Shown piece by piece: positions 8,957-16,681 of a DNA stretch of 64,000 nt. Under the pieces are notes generated by a model. The model searched no databases. It was not told the DNA's origin and saw only the letters and a program-made list of their open reading frames with translations. Positions within the stretch are counted from its first letter, which is position 1; every line of letters starts with the position of its first letter. The stretch spans positions 124,001-188,000 of the forward strand of contig NZ_CP125296.1 in NCBI RefSeq assembly GCF_030412785.1. The letters are read 5' to 3'. The DNA comes from Paraburkholderia sabiae (GTDB lineage: Bacteria > Pseudomonadota > Gammaproteobacteria > Burkholderiales > Burkholderiaceae). The position numbers were made by a program, and so were the translations under genes.

Positions 8957-9925
8957 ATGAGCACGCACGACACTGCGCATCATCGAACGATCACACGCGA
9001 CGGCCACACGGCTGCCTATACCGTGCATGGCGAGCGTCATGGCGTGCCTGTCGTCGTGTTGCACGGCGGACCGGGAAGCGGCAGCAATCCAGCGGCGTTG
9101 CGTCTCTTCGATCTCGTGCGCTTTCGCGTCGTGATGGTCGATCAGCGCGGCACCGGCGCATCGACGCCGCGTGGCAGCCTTCGCCATAACGACACGCAGC
9201 ATCTGATCCGCGATCTCGAAGCGATACGCGTGCAACTGGGCATCGTGCGTTGGGGCGTGGTCGGTGGATCGTGGGGTGCGGCGCTCGCGCTGGCTTATGC
9301 GGGAACGCATCCCGCGTCGGTTAGCGGCGTCGTGTTGCGTGGACTGTTTCTGACGACGCAGCGCGAAGTGCGTCGTTTGTTCGTCACGTCGCGCTCGCGT
9401 GCGCCTTCGGCGTGGCGTGAACTGATGCACGCGACGCATTGCGAACGGGCGTCATCGTTGCCGTCCGCCTGTATCCGAACGACGCAAACGCGAACGCATG
9501 CCGACGCGTGGCGCACCTACGAGAACGCGATCTTGATGCGGCCGTCGTCGCGAACAATCTCTGCGCGCAGAAAAAAGGCATTGAATCGCGCCGGGACAAC
9601 GACAGCGAAGTACCGTATCCAGGCTCACTATCTGATGCACGGCTGCTGGCTCGGCGAGCGGCGACTGATGACGCTCGCGAAGCGCGCCGTCGCGTCGGGC
9701 GTCGCGATCCACGCGGTGCATGGTTCGCGCGACCCTGTGTGTCCGCCCGACAATCTGCATCGGCTGATGCGTGCGGTCCCTGCCGTGCAGGGCCGGTTCG
9801 TCGACGCGGGTCATCTGGCTTCGGACGTGCGGCTCGCGCAAGCGCTCGCCGCGGCCATCGAAGCCCTGTTCCCCGCTCGCGAAAGCGACGACGCTAACTG
9901 TCCTGATCGGCGAACAGATCGCTGA
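8957..9925 (+). CDS. Alpha/beta hydrolase, prolyl aminopeptidase-like (S33)
   Basis: A 322-residue cytoplasmic hydrolase. HGGPG at 36-40 forms the oxyanion hole, VDQRGTG follows at 61-67, and GGSWG at 103-107 carries the nucleophile Ser105. The acid lies in HGSRDPVCP and the general base in AGHLASD near the C-terminus. This combination is that of proline iminopeptidases, though the lid region (about 140-225) is unusually rich in Arg/Ser/Thr and poorly family-like, so specificity may differ. The start at 8957 is chosen as the first Met before the conserved region. The 3' end overlaps the convergent ribbon-helix-helix gene by 32 bases. Confidence 0.8.
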   Translation: MSTHDTAHHRTITRDGHTAAYTVHGERHGVPVVVLHGGPGSGSNPAALRLFDLVRFRVVMVDQRGTGASTPRGSLRHNDTQHLIRDLEAIRVQLGIVRWGVVGGSWGAALALAYAGTHPASVSGVVLRGLFLTTQREVRRLFVTSRSRAPSAWRELMHATHCERASSLPSACIRTTQTRTHADAWRTYENAILMRPSSRTISARRKKALNRAGTTTAKYRIQAHYLMHGCWLGERRLMTLAKRAVASGVAIHAVHGSRDPVCPPDNLHRLMRAVPAVQGRFVDAGHLASDVRLAQALAAAIEALFPARESDDANCPDRRTDR

Positions 9926-10169
9926 AAAGATCTGGCGCGTTGCCGCGTTCGGATTCAGGCGCGGGCAACGTGCCGTCGCGAACCTGCGCGAGCACGGCGG
10001 GCGGCAGCCATTTCTCTTCCATCGCGGCGATGCCGCTTTCGATCATCTGTTGCAGAAAGTACGACTGCCGGCGACCTGTGGCGTCTGCCAATAGTCTCAA
10101 CCTGCGCTCGATCGCGGGATCCACCCGCACTGCCACTACCTTCAGCTTGTTCTCGGCGGTTCTTTTCAC
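9894..10169 (-). CDS. Ribbon-helix-helix protein, orphan antitoxin-like
   Basis: A 91-residue protein with a GTG start behind CAGGAG. Residues 9-45 (KVVAVRVDPAIERRLRLLAD, then ATGRRQSYFLQQMI) fit an RHH/CopG-type DNA-binding fold: a short basic beta strand followed by two helices. The tail is acidic. Such proteins are usually antitoxins with a toxin gene just downstream, but here the downstream neighbour is the convergent hydrolase, which it overlaps by 32 bases. No RelE/ParE-like frame is visible on either side. It could be a solitary repressor. Confidence 0.6.
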   Translation of the reverse strand: MKRTAENKLKVVAVRVDPAIERRLRLLADATGRRQSYFLQQMIESGIAAMEEKWLPPAVLAQVRDGTLPAPESERGNAPDLFSDLFADQDS

Positions 10170-10323
10170 CGCGTGCTCCTGTCGATAAAACTTTGCGCGG
10201 TGCTTCTACCACGGAGCCCTGTCGGATTGCAATTGTTTTCTTTGCTGAAGGTGTGGTTCGGGCCGATCGAGTCCTCAAGGAATGCAGATTATCCCTGCTG
10301 AAAATTACCCGTTAAAGGTGGCG

Positions 10324-10605
10324 TCAATCGTCGTCGTCATCGTGATGACGATGCCAGCCGCGATGACGGCCATGATCGTGCCACTCGCGCGGATCGCGAT
10401 AGCCGCCGTATCCATAGCCGTAGTAGACGGGCGCGGGCGCATAGACGGCGGGCGGCGGCGCTTCGTACACGACGGCGGGCGCCGGCTCGACATAAACGGG
10501 CGCAGGCACGCCGAAAGTCACGCCGACATCGACGTGCGCGAGCGCCGCCGTGGATGCGCTCGCGGCAACGAGACCTGCTGCGCAAATGAGTGTGAGGCGT
10601 TTCAA
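10324..10605 (-). CDS. Exported PXPV-type protein with His/Asp-rich tail
   Basis: A 93-residue protein read from a TTG start (GGAG seven bases upstream). Upstream ATGs would add an Arg-rich stretch before the signal peptide. Residues 1-23 (KRLTLICAAGLVAASASTAALA) form a signal peptide ending in ALA. The mature part has VPAPVYVEPAPAVVYEAPP and similar Pro-x-Pro-Val repeats, a YYGYGYGGY stretch, then a His/Arg/Asp-rich tail ending HRHHDDDDD. This layout is typical of small PXPV proteins in Burkholderia. The tail could bind divalent metal, which is inference only. Confidence 0.65.
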   Translation of the reverse strand: MKRLTLICAAGLVAASASTAALAHVDVGVTFGVPAPVYVEPAPAVVYEAPPPAVYAPAPVYYGYGYGGYRDPREWHDHGRHRGWHRHHDDDDD

Positions 10606-10758
10606 CGTAGGGCTCCGGTATGGGCGTGTGCGGGTGAATGCCAATCGATGGCAAGTGACGGGCATTGTAGAAATGCAGCCGTTCTCATGTTGCATCCGTC
10701 ATGTTGCGTGTGTAACGGGTAGTAACCAGGCGAGCGAAAGCCCGCCGGGTGCTTGAAA

Positions 10759-11532
10759 TCACGAAGCGGAGAGCGTATCGCCCGATACATGCACGCGTTG
10801 TCCGACCTGGACTTGCGGCTGCGTCGTGTAAGTGAAGTTGCGATAGCTGCCGTCCTGCATGCGGACCTGCACCTGATAGCTCGTCTGCTTGCGCACGGCG
10901 TGCTCGATGCCGTTGCCCGCGAAACCGCCGCCCACTGCGCCCGCGACGGTCGCGAGAATGCGTCCGCGTCCCGCGCCGAACTGGTTGCCGAGCAAACCGC
11001 CCGCGACCGCGCCGCCGACCGCGCCGAGTCCTGTGGTCGGTTCCGACGTCTGCACAGGATTGATCGCGACGACTTCACCCGCATACGGATCGGCAGCGAC
11101 CTGGCGTGTGCCTGCCGCTTGCACGTTGCCGCTGTCCGCGTATTGCGGCGCGGGCGCGACGTGTGGTTTGCGCGCGTGATGAACGGGCCGCGGCGCAGCG
11201 GGCGCCGTTTGCTGGGCGACAGGCTGCGCGGTGTTCGCCTGCTGGACCGCGCCCGTTTGCTGGGCCGCGCTGGTCGGCTCGACGGCAGCGAGCGGCGCGC
11301 TGGCCGCTTGTGTGGCAACGGGCGTGACGGGCGCAATCGGTGCAATCGGTGCAATCGGTGCGATCTGCGCCGTCTGCGCAGCGGACGAAGGCACCGCGTG
11401 CGACACGGGCAAGATCCCCGTGATCGCCGCGACGCCCGTGACGCTGGCAAGGATCACGGACACAGCAGCGCCCGCAATCAAAGGATGGATACGGCTACGT
11501 TGCGGCATGCTGTTCGTGACGTTGGCGTTCAT
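10759..11532 (-). CDS. Glycine-zipper 2TM envelope protein
   Basis: A 257-residue protein. Residues about 18-38 (LIAGAAVSVILASVTGVAAI) form an N-terminal membrane anchor. A long Ala/Pro/Gln-rich linker follows, containing IAPIAPIAPIAPV. Then come two Gly-zipper helices (GLGAVGGAVAGGLLGNQFG and ATVAGAVGGGFAGNGIEHA) and a C-terminal beta-like domain with VQVRMQDGSYRNFTY, as in SlyB/PcP-type envelope proteins. GGAG before the Met at 11532 selects this start over the one at 11601. Function is likely structural or envelope-stress related. Confidence 0.7.
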   Translation of the reverse strand: MNANVTNSMPQRSRIHPLIAGAAVSVILASVTGVAAITGILPVSHAVPSSAAQTAQIAPIAPIAPIAPVTPVATQAASAPLAAVEPTSAAQQTGAVQQANTAQPVAQQTAPAAPRPVHHARKPHVAPAPQYADSGNVQAAGTRQVAADPYAGEVVAINPVQTSEPTTGLGAVGGAVAGGLLGNQFGAGRGRILATVAGAVGGGFAGNGIEHAVRKQTSYQVQVRMQDGSYRNFTYTTQPQVQVGQRVHVSGDTLSAS

Positions 11533-11657
11533 GACGGGCTCCACGGTGTGTGTGCCTGCAATAACGTCGCCCGAACGACGGCGGTGCACGCGCGACCGCA
11601 ACGGCTTTGTAAGCAGTTGTAGCGCGTCTCATGCACTACATGGCGCGACTTTCGTGC

Positions 11658-12002
11658 TCAGCAAAAGCGCTGCGCGAGATCGTAGATCAGCAGGAAGACA
11701 CAACCTGTATCGCTTCGGAAGCCGTTCTCCACCGTTCCCGTTTCCGCGATGCCGACCCATCCCGGCGACAGCCGCTGGCCGTTCTGCACGGCCTCACCTT
11801 CGAGCATGTAGATGAACTCCGGTCCCGTATGCAGATGCGTCGGGAACACGGTTCCCGGTTCGAATCGCACGAGCTGCATCGCGCGTCCGTTGGCCTTGCC
11901 GAGATTCTTGATCTGCACGCCGCTCGCGCAGGCCGATGGCGTCCACGGTAGCGCCTGCGCATCGGCGGATGAGAAACGCGGTGTGGCCGATTGCGGATTC
12001 AT
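11658..12002 (-). CDS. Cupin-domain protein (ChrR-like)
   Basis: A 114-residue single-domain cupin. It carries the metal-binding pattern His56-x-His58 and Glu62 (FPTHLHTGPEFIYMLEGE), followed by a conserved Gly-rich turn (LSPGWVGIAE). It resembles the ChrR cupin subgroup that binds zinc, but here there is no adjacent ECF sigma factor. It could be an isomerase-like or sensory cupin. Stand-alone gene; the divergent neighbour starts at 12174. Confidence 0.65.
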   Translation of the reverse strand: MNPQSATPRFSSADAQALPWTPSACASGVQIKNLGKANGRAMQLVRFEPGTVFPTHLHTGPEFIYMLEGEAVQNGQRLSPGWVGIAETGTVENGFRSDTGCVFLLIYDLAQRFC

Positions 12003-12173
12003 CTCGTCTCCTGTTCGTTCGTATGTGATCGCGTCGGACCGGCCAGGGATTTCCTGACACGAGATTCAGCCGGCTCCGCTTCGAGTCCGATCCGAATCCT
12101 GACTGCATCAAAGATTACGTCATGGGTCAATGGCTAGCCGGTGCACGTTGCACGCAGCGGTCTGGAGGAGGGG

Positions 12174-12962
12174 ATGCCGTTCGAGGAGCTTTCCAACGAG
12201 GAGTGGTCGCTGATCGCGCCGACGCTTTGCGCGCCGCCGCCCGCGGGCATGCTGAAGCGCGGTCGCCCGCGCATCCGGCCGCGCGTGCTTGCCAACGCGG
12301 TGCTGTGGGCGTTGACCACGGGCGAATCGTGGGCGCGGCTCCCTGCGCACTATCCATCGCAGCCTACCTGCCGATGCCGCTTCGAAGAGTGGCGGCTCGA
12401 CGGCAAGCTCGCCGAGATGATCCGCATCCTCACCGACAGAGGGCGCCGCTTTTCGTACGTGCCCGACACGCCGCGTCCGGTGCAGAAGGCGAAGCCGAAG
12501 CGCGAAACGCGCGCGATGGAAGAGCGCGGAATGCCGCGCGTGGTCTGGAGAAGCCAGGCGTCGTGGCAGACGTCGACGGCTGATACAGGCGCTCGTTTCG
12601 CGCACGCCGGGCCGGAACACAGCGCGATCACCGCGATCGACGCGCCCATGCACGAGCCGCTATGCGACCGCGACGCGCAGAATCGCGCGTTCTGGATGGG
12701 CCTCGCGGCCAAGGGCGCGCGCGTGGCCGACGAACGCGGCTACGTCGTGTACGTCGCGGCCGATCCCGTACCGGATGCGATGTTTCGCGGCTGGACGGAG
12801 ATCACGCGCGAAGGCCGACGTGTCGCGCGATCCGGCCTCGTCGGGCCGAAGTTCGGCGCGCCCGAAGCGGCGATGCAATGCGCGCTGACATGGGCGCGTC
12901 GCTGGATCGAGCAACAAGGCGTGCGCTTCGAATTCGAACTGCTGCATCGGGCGGCCGATTGA
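12174..12962 (+). CDS. Domesticated IS5-type DNA-binding domain protein (DUF4096)
   Basis: A 262-residue protein. Residues about 5-85 match the N-terminal DUF4096 domain of IS5-family transposases: LSNEEWSLIAPTL, then KRGRPRIRPRVLANAVLWAL, TTGESWARLPAHYP and a CRFEEWRLDGKL helix. The rest is not a DDE nuclease: no Asp/Asp/Glu triad context is seen, and instead there is a separate domain with AFWMGLAAKGARVADERGYV and ALTWARRWIEQQGVRFEFEL. A strong GGAGGAGGGG site precedes the ATG at 12174. No terminal inverted repeats were found. It looks like a cellular protein built on a captured transposase DNA-binding domain. Confidence 0.65.
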   Translation: MPFEELSNEEWSLIAPTLCAPPPAGMLKRGRPRIRPRVLANAVLWALTTGESWARLPAHYPSQPTCRCRFEEWRLDGKLAEMIRILTDRGRRFSYVPDTPRPVQKAKPKRETRAMEERGMPRVVWRSQASWQTSTADTGARFAHAGPEHSAITAIDAPMHEPLCDRDAQNRAFWMGLAAKGARVADERGYVVYVAADPVPDAMFRGWTEITREGRRVARSGLVGPKFGAPEAAMQCALTWARRWIEQQGVRFEFELLHRAAD

Positions 12963-13091
12963 CGCACGCAGCCATTGCAGCCGTTTCGCGCGATCCAAAA
13001 CGCATTCGGCACCAGTTTCGGGCGGTTTATAACGTTTCCTGAAACTGTGAGTTGGTCGATCGAGGGTTTATCCGGATGGGCGACGCTCCTA

Positions 13092-13122
13092 AACTGTTTT
13101 CAACGCAACGAACAAAACAGTT
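13092..13122. promoter_or_regulatory. Nine-base inverted repeat before the DUF4148 gene
   Basis: AACTGTTTT and AAAACAGTT are perfect nine-base arms 13 bases apart, 36 bases before the start codon. It may be an operator or an mRNA leader hairpin. Confidence 0.45.
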
Positions 13123-13158
13123 CGAAGCATCCGAAAACAAATTCTGGAGGTAATGATC

Positions 13159-13470
13159 ATGAAATCGCTCATCAAGGCTGTCGCAGTTGCTGCTGTCCTC
13201 GCTGTTCCCGTCATGTCATTCGCGCAATCCAGCCAGCCGGTGACCCGTGCCCAAGTCCGCGCCGAGCTGGTGCAACTGGAAAAGGCGGGTTACGTTCCTT
13301 CGAATAGCAGCGACACGCAATATCCGGCCAACATCCAGGCTGCCGAAGCGAAGGTGAACGCAGCAGATAACAGCGGTGTCGGCGGCGTGGCGGATGGTTC
13401 GTCGCAAGGTGGGCAACGCGCTTCGTTCTCGGCCAGCTCGTACTCGGCACCGATTTTCGAACACCACTAA
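13159..13470 (+). CDS. DUF4148 exported protein
   Basis: A 103-residue protein. Residues 1-23 (KSLIKAVAVAAVLAVPVMSFA) are a signal peptide. The mature start SSQPVTRAQVRAELVQLEKA, with GYVPS following, is the hallmark of DUF4148, a small periplasmic family largely confined to Burkholderiales. Of two close ATGs, the second (13159) is preferred because GGAGG lies eight bases upstream; the first (13153) has only two bases of spacing. A hairpin follows the stop at 13479. Its role is unknown; family members are often stress- or metal-responsive. Confidence 0.85.
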   Translation: MKSLIKAVAVAAVLAVPVMSFAQSSQPVTRAQVRAELVQLEKAGYVPSNSSDTQYPANIQAAEAKVNAADNSGVGGVADGSSQGGQRASFSASSYSAPIFEHH

Positions 13471-13478
13471 TGCAACGG

Positions 13479-13500
13479 GCGCTGGCTTCGAGGCCAGCGC
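13479..13500 (+). terminator. Terminator-like hairpin after the DUF4148 gene
   Basis: GCGCTGGC and GCCAGCGC pair around a six-base loop. There is no clear T-run, so termination may be weak. Confidence 0.55.
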
Positions 13501-13572
13501 AGTACGCTGAAGTAATCGACCGCGACATGCACCGTCAATCGACGGAATGCTGTCGCGGTTTGTTCTTTCACG

Positions 13573-14175
13573 CTACGTGCGCATCCATCCACGCGCAATC
13601 GGCCACGCCAGCAGCTTGCGATACAGCAGCACCGTCAGGTCCGTCGCCGCGCCGCCTGCCCGCGACCACATCGGCGTCACGACGATATACGCAACACACG
13701 CGATCACGACGGCGCCCGCCATATCGAACGGAAAGTGCACGCCGATAAACACGCGCGCCCACATGACCGCCAGCCCTGCAATCAGCGTGAGCAAGCCGGT
13801 CCAATGCATGCGCGCGAGCAGCAGAGTCAGCGTGATGCTCGCGAACACGGTGCCGTGATCGCTGGGAAATGAAGAATCGGGCGCGTGCTCGACGAACGTA
13901 TGACCCAGGCCGATCATGAACGGCCGCGGATGCATCCACGCAAGACCGATGATCTGATTGAATCCCATTGCGAGCATCGCGACGCAACACGCGCGCAACG
14001 CGGCTTCGCGGCTGTCGCGGTCGCCCGATAACCAGAGCGCCGCGAGCACGAGCGGAACGAGGTAGATCACATAATCGGCGATACCTGACGCGATGGCGAT
14101 TTGCCAGTGAGGCGTCGACGTCGTCGCGTTGATCGTGAGAAAGAGCGTCTGGTTCAACGCTTCGAGTGTGTTCAT
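13573..14175 (-). CDS. PAP2-family phosphatase, BcrC-like
   Basis: A 200-residue integral membrane phosphatase with about five or six helices. The three PAP2 signature regions are present: HPRP at 82-85, SFPSDHG at 102-108 and ARVFIGVHFPFD at 140-151. His107 and His147 are in the catalytic positions. The length and the FPSDHG form fit undecaprenyl-diphosphate phosphatases of the BcrC group, which recycle the peptidoglycan carrier lipid at the outer face of the membrane. Convergent with the DUF4148 gene. The exact substrate is inferred. Confidence 0.8.
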   Translation of the reverse strand: MNTLEALNQTLFLTINATTSTPHWQIAIASGIADYVIYLVPLVLAALWLSGDRDSREAALRACCVAMLAMGFNQIIGLAWMHPRPFMIGLGHTFVEHAPDSSFPSDHGTVFASITLTLLLARMHWTGLLTLIAGLAVMWARVFIGVHFPFDMAGAVVIACVAYIVVTPMWSRAGGAATDLTVLLYRKLLAWPIARGWMRT

Positions 14176-14248
14176 GCGGCGATCGTGCGGGCTTCGAGCC
14201 CTGTAGCAAGGAGTCGCCCGATCGTACCCGCTGAACCTTATGTCACCC

Positions 14249-14593
14249 TTAGCCGGTCGAATCGACGGCTTTCAGCGTGATAACGATGTTCCCTTCGACC
14301 TGACGAACAGGAAACGTCGTCAGGCACAGCGCGCGGCTGGCGGGCGAACAGCCGGTGAGCAGATCGAACGCGAGGCCATGCGCCGGACACCGCAGCACGC
14401 TTCCGTCGATACGTCCCGCGAAAAGCGACGCGCCGTTGTGCGGACAGGCGTCGTCGATGGCGCGCAGTTCGCCGCCGAGATTGAACACCGCGATACATCG
14501 GCCATCGACGAACACGATTTTCCGCTGGCCTGGCGCGAGTTCGTCGGCCTTGCAGACCTTGCGTTCCAGCGACGATTCCATTTCCGTCAACAT
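14249..14593 (-). CDS. Rieske [2Fe-2S] domain protein
   Basis: A 114-residue soluble ferredoxin-like protein. The cluster ligands are Cys50-x-His52 (CPHNGASLFAG) and Cys69-x2-His72 (CPAHGLAFDLLTG), the standard Rieske spacing. It resembles the small electron-carrier ferredoxins of oxygenase systems or NirD-like subunits. Its 5' end overlaps the stop of the RBBP9-type hydrolase gene by seven bases, so they are co-transcribed. An alternative start four codons in (MESSLE) is possible. No oxygenase is adjacent, so its partner is not evident. Confidence 0.85.
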   Translation of the reverse strand: MLTEMESSLERKVCKADELAPGQRKIVFVDGRCIAVFNLGGELRAIDDACPHNGASLFAGRIDGSVLRCPAHGLAFDLLTGCSPASRALCLTTFPVRQVEGNIVITLKAVDSTG

Positions 14594-15171
14594 GGCGCGT
14601 TCGCCGCTTCACGGCTCAGTTCAGCGACGAGTTCGGCGGCGCGCGGCCATTCGCCGAATCCCGATGCAGGATTCAGATGACCGACGGCGCCCGCATGCAC
14701 CAGCCGGCTTCCCCACGCCTGCGCCATGCCGGCCACGCGCTCGAAACGCGCGAGGGGATCGTTGGTGCTCGCGACGACGATGCTCGGAAACGGCAGACGC
14801 TCGCGCGGCATCGGCAGCCAGCCGTTGTCGCGCAGCGCGTCTTGCGTCGGATAGCCTTCGGGCAGCGGCGTTTCCAGATCGGCGGGCGTCGCGAGCAACG
14901 CGCCGTGAATGGGCCGCCGGTGCAACTGCGCCCAATGCACGGTAATCATCACGCCGGCACTGTGCGCGACCAGCACGACAGGGCCGTTGATCGCACGCAA
15001 TGCGGCGTCGAGCGCTGCGACGCGTGCGGCGCAACTGAGCTTGTCGTGCTCCAGCGGCGCGACGGAGCGCGCATTGGGCAGCGCGCGTTGCAGAATCGTT
15101 TGCCAGTGATCTTCGACGTGATCGCGCAGTCCGGGCACGATCAATACAGTCGGCGTGGTCGATGATGTCAT
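14587..15171 (-). CDS. RBBP9/YdeN-type alpha/beta hydrolase
   Basis: A 194-residue hydrolase of the small RBBP9 family. VLIVPGLRD near the N-terminus, the nucleophile Ser71 in VAHSAG, an acid in STNDPLA and the base in VGHLNPASGFGEWP together make the family signature. It is a serine hydrolase of unknown substrate. It overlaps the following Rieske gene by seven bases, and the MFS gene stop at 15184 is 12 bases upstream, so these three may share a transcript. Confidence 0.8.
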   Translation of the reverse strand: MTSSTTPTVLIVPGLRDHVEDHWQTILQRALPNARSVAPLEHDKLSCAARVAALDAALRAINGPVVLVAHSAGVMITVHWAQLHRRPIHGALLATPADLETPLPEGYPTQDALRDNGWLPMPRERLPFPSIVVASTNDPLARFERVAGMAQAWGSRLVHAGAVGHLNPASGFGEWPRAAELVAELSREAANAPC

Positions 15172-15183
15172 GTACGTTGGTCC

Positions 15184-16512
15184 TTATTCGGTTGCGATGG
15201 CGGCGGCGCGCGAGGTATCGACGCGTTGCAGGCCGCGTCCATAGTTGCGCTTGCCGATCGTGAACATCACGGTTGCGAGTGCCGCCGCGACGGGTACGAG
15301 TTGCAGTGCGCCCGGCAAACCGATGCGATCGGCGATATAGCCGGTGACGAGCGGACCGGGCGCCATGCCCAGCAGATTGTTCACGAGCGTCAACGTGGCA
15401 AACGCGGGCGCGTGAATCGACGGCGGCGTGAGATTGGCGACCATCGCGCCCGCCGGTCCCGACGTGCCCGCCACGACGAAGATGCCCGCGCCGAGCAGCA
15501 CGAACTGAAGCGTGCCTGGCTGCAACTGGAAGCCGATGCCGAGCAGCACGAGCGAGATCACGCAATAGGCGATCGCCGTCATCCATTTGCGTTCCGGCTT
15601 CGACTTGCTCACACGGTCCGTCACGATGCCGCACACGATCATTCCGATGCCGCCGAGCAGCAGAAAGCCTGCCGCCGTGACGGCCGCTTTATCGGCGGGC
15701 ATGCCGTAGTAGCGGTTCAGGAAGCTCGGCATCCACGCCAGCACGGACGCCATGATGAACAGCTGCAACGCGCTGCCGATATACGCGCACACCACTGAAA
15801 CCGTCGAGAACAGTCCGCGCAATGTGGCGCGAAAACTCGTGCGCGTGCTCTTGTTCGCGCGGGCCGATCCGGCGATGTCGTTGCGCCGGCAGGCAACGCG
15901 CTTTTCCGTAACGATCAGCATGTAGGCGAACACCAGCAGAATGCCGAAGCACGCCATCGCGCCGAACGACCAACGCCAGCCGAGATGCACGGCCACCACG
16001 CCGCCGAGCGCCATGCCGAACACGGAGCCGAATGCGCCGCCCGCCATGAACGCGCCCGTGAGCGTCGAACGCAGATGCGACGGAAAGATGCTGAGAATCA
16101 GCGCGATGCCCACGCTGCCATACGCTGCTTCGCCGACACCGACGAGTGCGCGCGCCACGAGCATTTCGCCGTAATTGCTGGCGACCGCGCAGCCGAGTGT
16201 CGCCGCGCTCCACAGCGCCGCCATCACGACGATGCTTTTCACGCGACCCCAGCGGTCGGCCAGCACGGACAGCGGCACGGTCAGCACGCCGACCATCAGC
16301 GCGACGACGCCGCTCAGCGAGCCGAGTTGCGTGTCGCTGAGTCCCCACGTCGCCTTGAGCAAGGGGAATACTGCATTGAGCACCTGCCGCGACATGTAGT
16401 CCGACAGCAGCAGCCCGAAGGTCAGCGCGAAAACGATCCACGCATACGCGCGCGAGCCGGTGCGCGCGGCAGCGTCGTCGCGCGCGTCGAGATTGACATG
16501 ATGAATATGCAA
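15184..16512 (-). CDS. MFS transporter
   Basis: A 442-residue twelve-helix transporter of the major facilitator superfamily. The inter-helix motif is LADRWGRVKS, and VGVGEAAYGSVG in helix 4 recalls the Spinster-like and ACS groups that move organic acids. It starts with TTG preceded by GGAGGAG at seven bases; no ATG is well placed. It follows the BKACE gene after 169 bases that contain a hairpin at 16634, so it may be transcribed separately or by read-through. The likely substrate is the compound degraded by the adjacent enzymes, by inference. Confidence 0.85.
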   Translation of the reverse strand: MHIHHVNLDARDDAAARTGSRAYAWIVFALTFGLLLSDYMSRQVLNAVFPLLKATWGLSDTQLGSLSGVVALMVGVLTVPLSVLADRWGRVKSIVVMAALWSAATLGCAVASNYGEMLVARALVGVGEAAYGSVGIALILSIFPSHLRSTLTGAFMAGGAFGSVFGMALGGVVAVHLGWRWSFGAMACFGILLVFAYMLIVTEKRVACRRNDIAGSARANKSTRTSFRATLRGLFSTVSVVCAYIGSALQLFIMASVLAWMPSFLNRYYGMPADKAAVTAAGFLLLGGIGMIVCGIVTDRVSKSKPERKWMTAIAYCVISLVLLGIGFQLQPGTLQFVLLGAGIFVVAGTSGPAGAMVANLTPPSIHAPAFATLTLVNNLLGMAPGPLVTGYIADRIGLPGALQLVPVAAALATVMFTIGKRNYGRGLQRVDTSRAAAIATE

Positions 16513-16633
16513 GATTGTCTCCTCCGAATCTGGGCGTCGCGGTGCTCCGCGCGCGCGAAACGCGCGGGCCCGTCTTGTCTGGGCCGAGCATCACGCGACG
16601 CCGGCCCCGCCCTGGAATGGGTTCGTTACGTTG

Positions 16634-16652
16634 GACGCCGCAATCCGGCGTC
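16634..16652. terminator. Hairpin between BKACE and MFS genes
   Basis: GACGCCG and CGGCGTC pair perfectly around a five-base loop, 30 bases past the BKACE stop. No T-run on the minus strand, so it may attenuate rather than terminate. Confidence 0.45.
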
Positions 16653-16681
16653 TTCTGGGCTTTGCTTTAGCAGCGCACGCG

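Noticed and set aside
12174..12962. Active insertion sequence
   Set aside because: Only the transposase N-terminal domain is present; no DDE catalytic domain, no inverted ends and no target duplication were seen.
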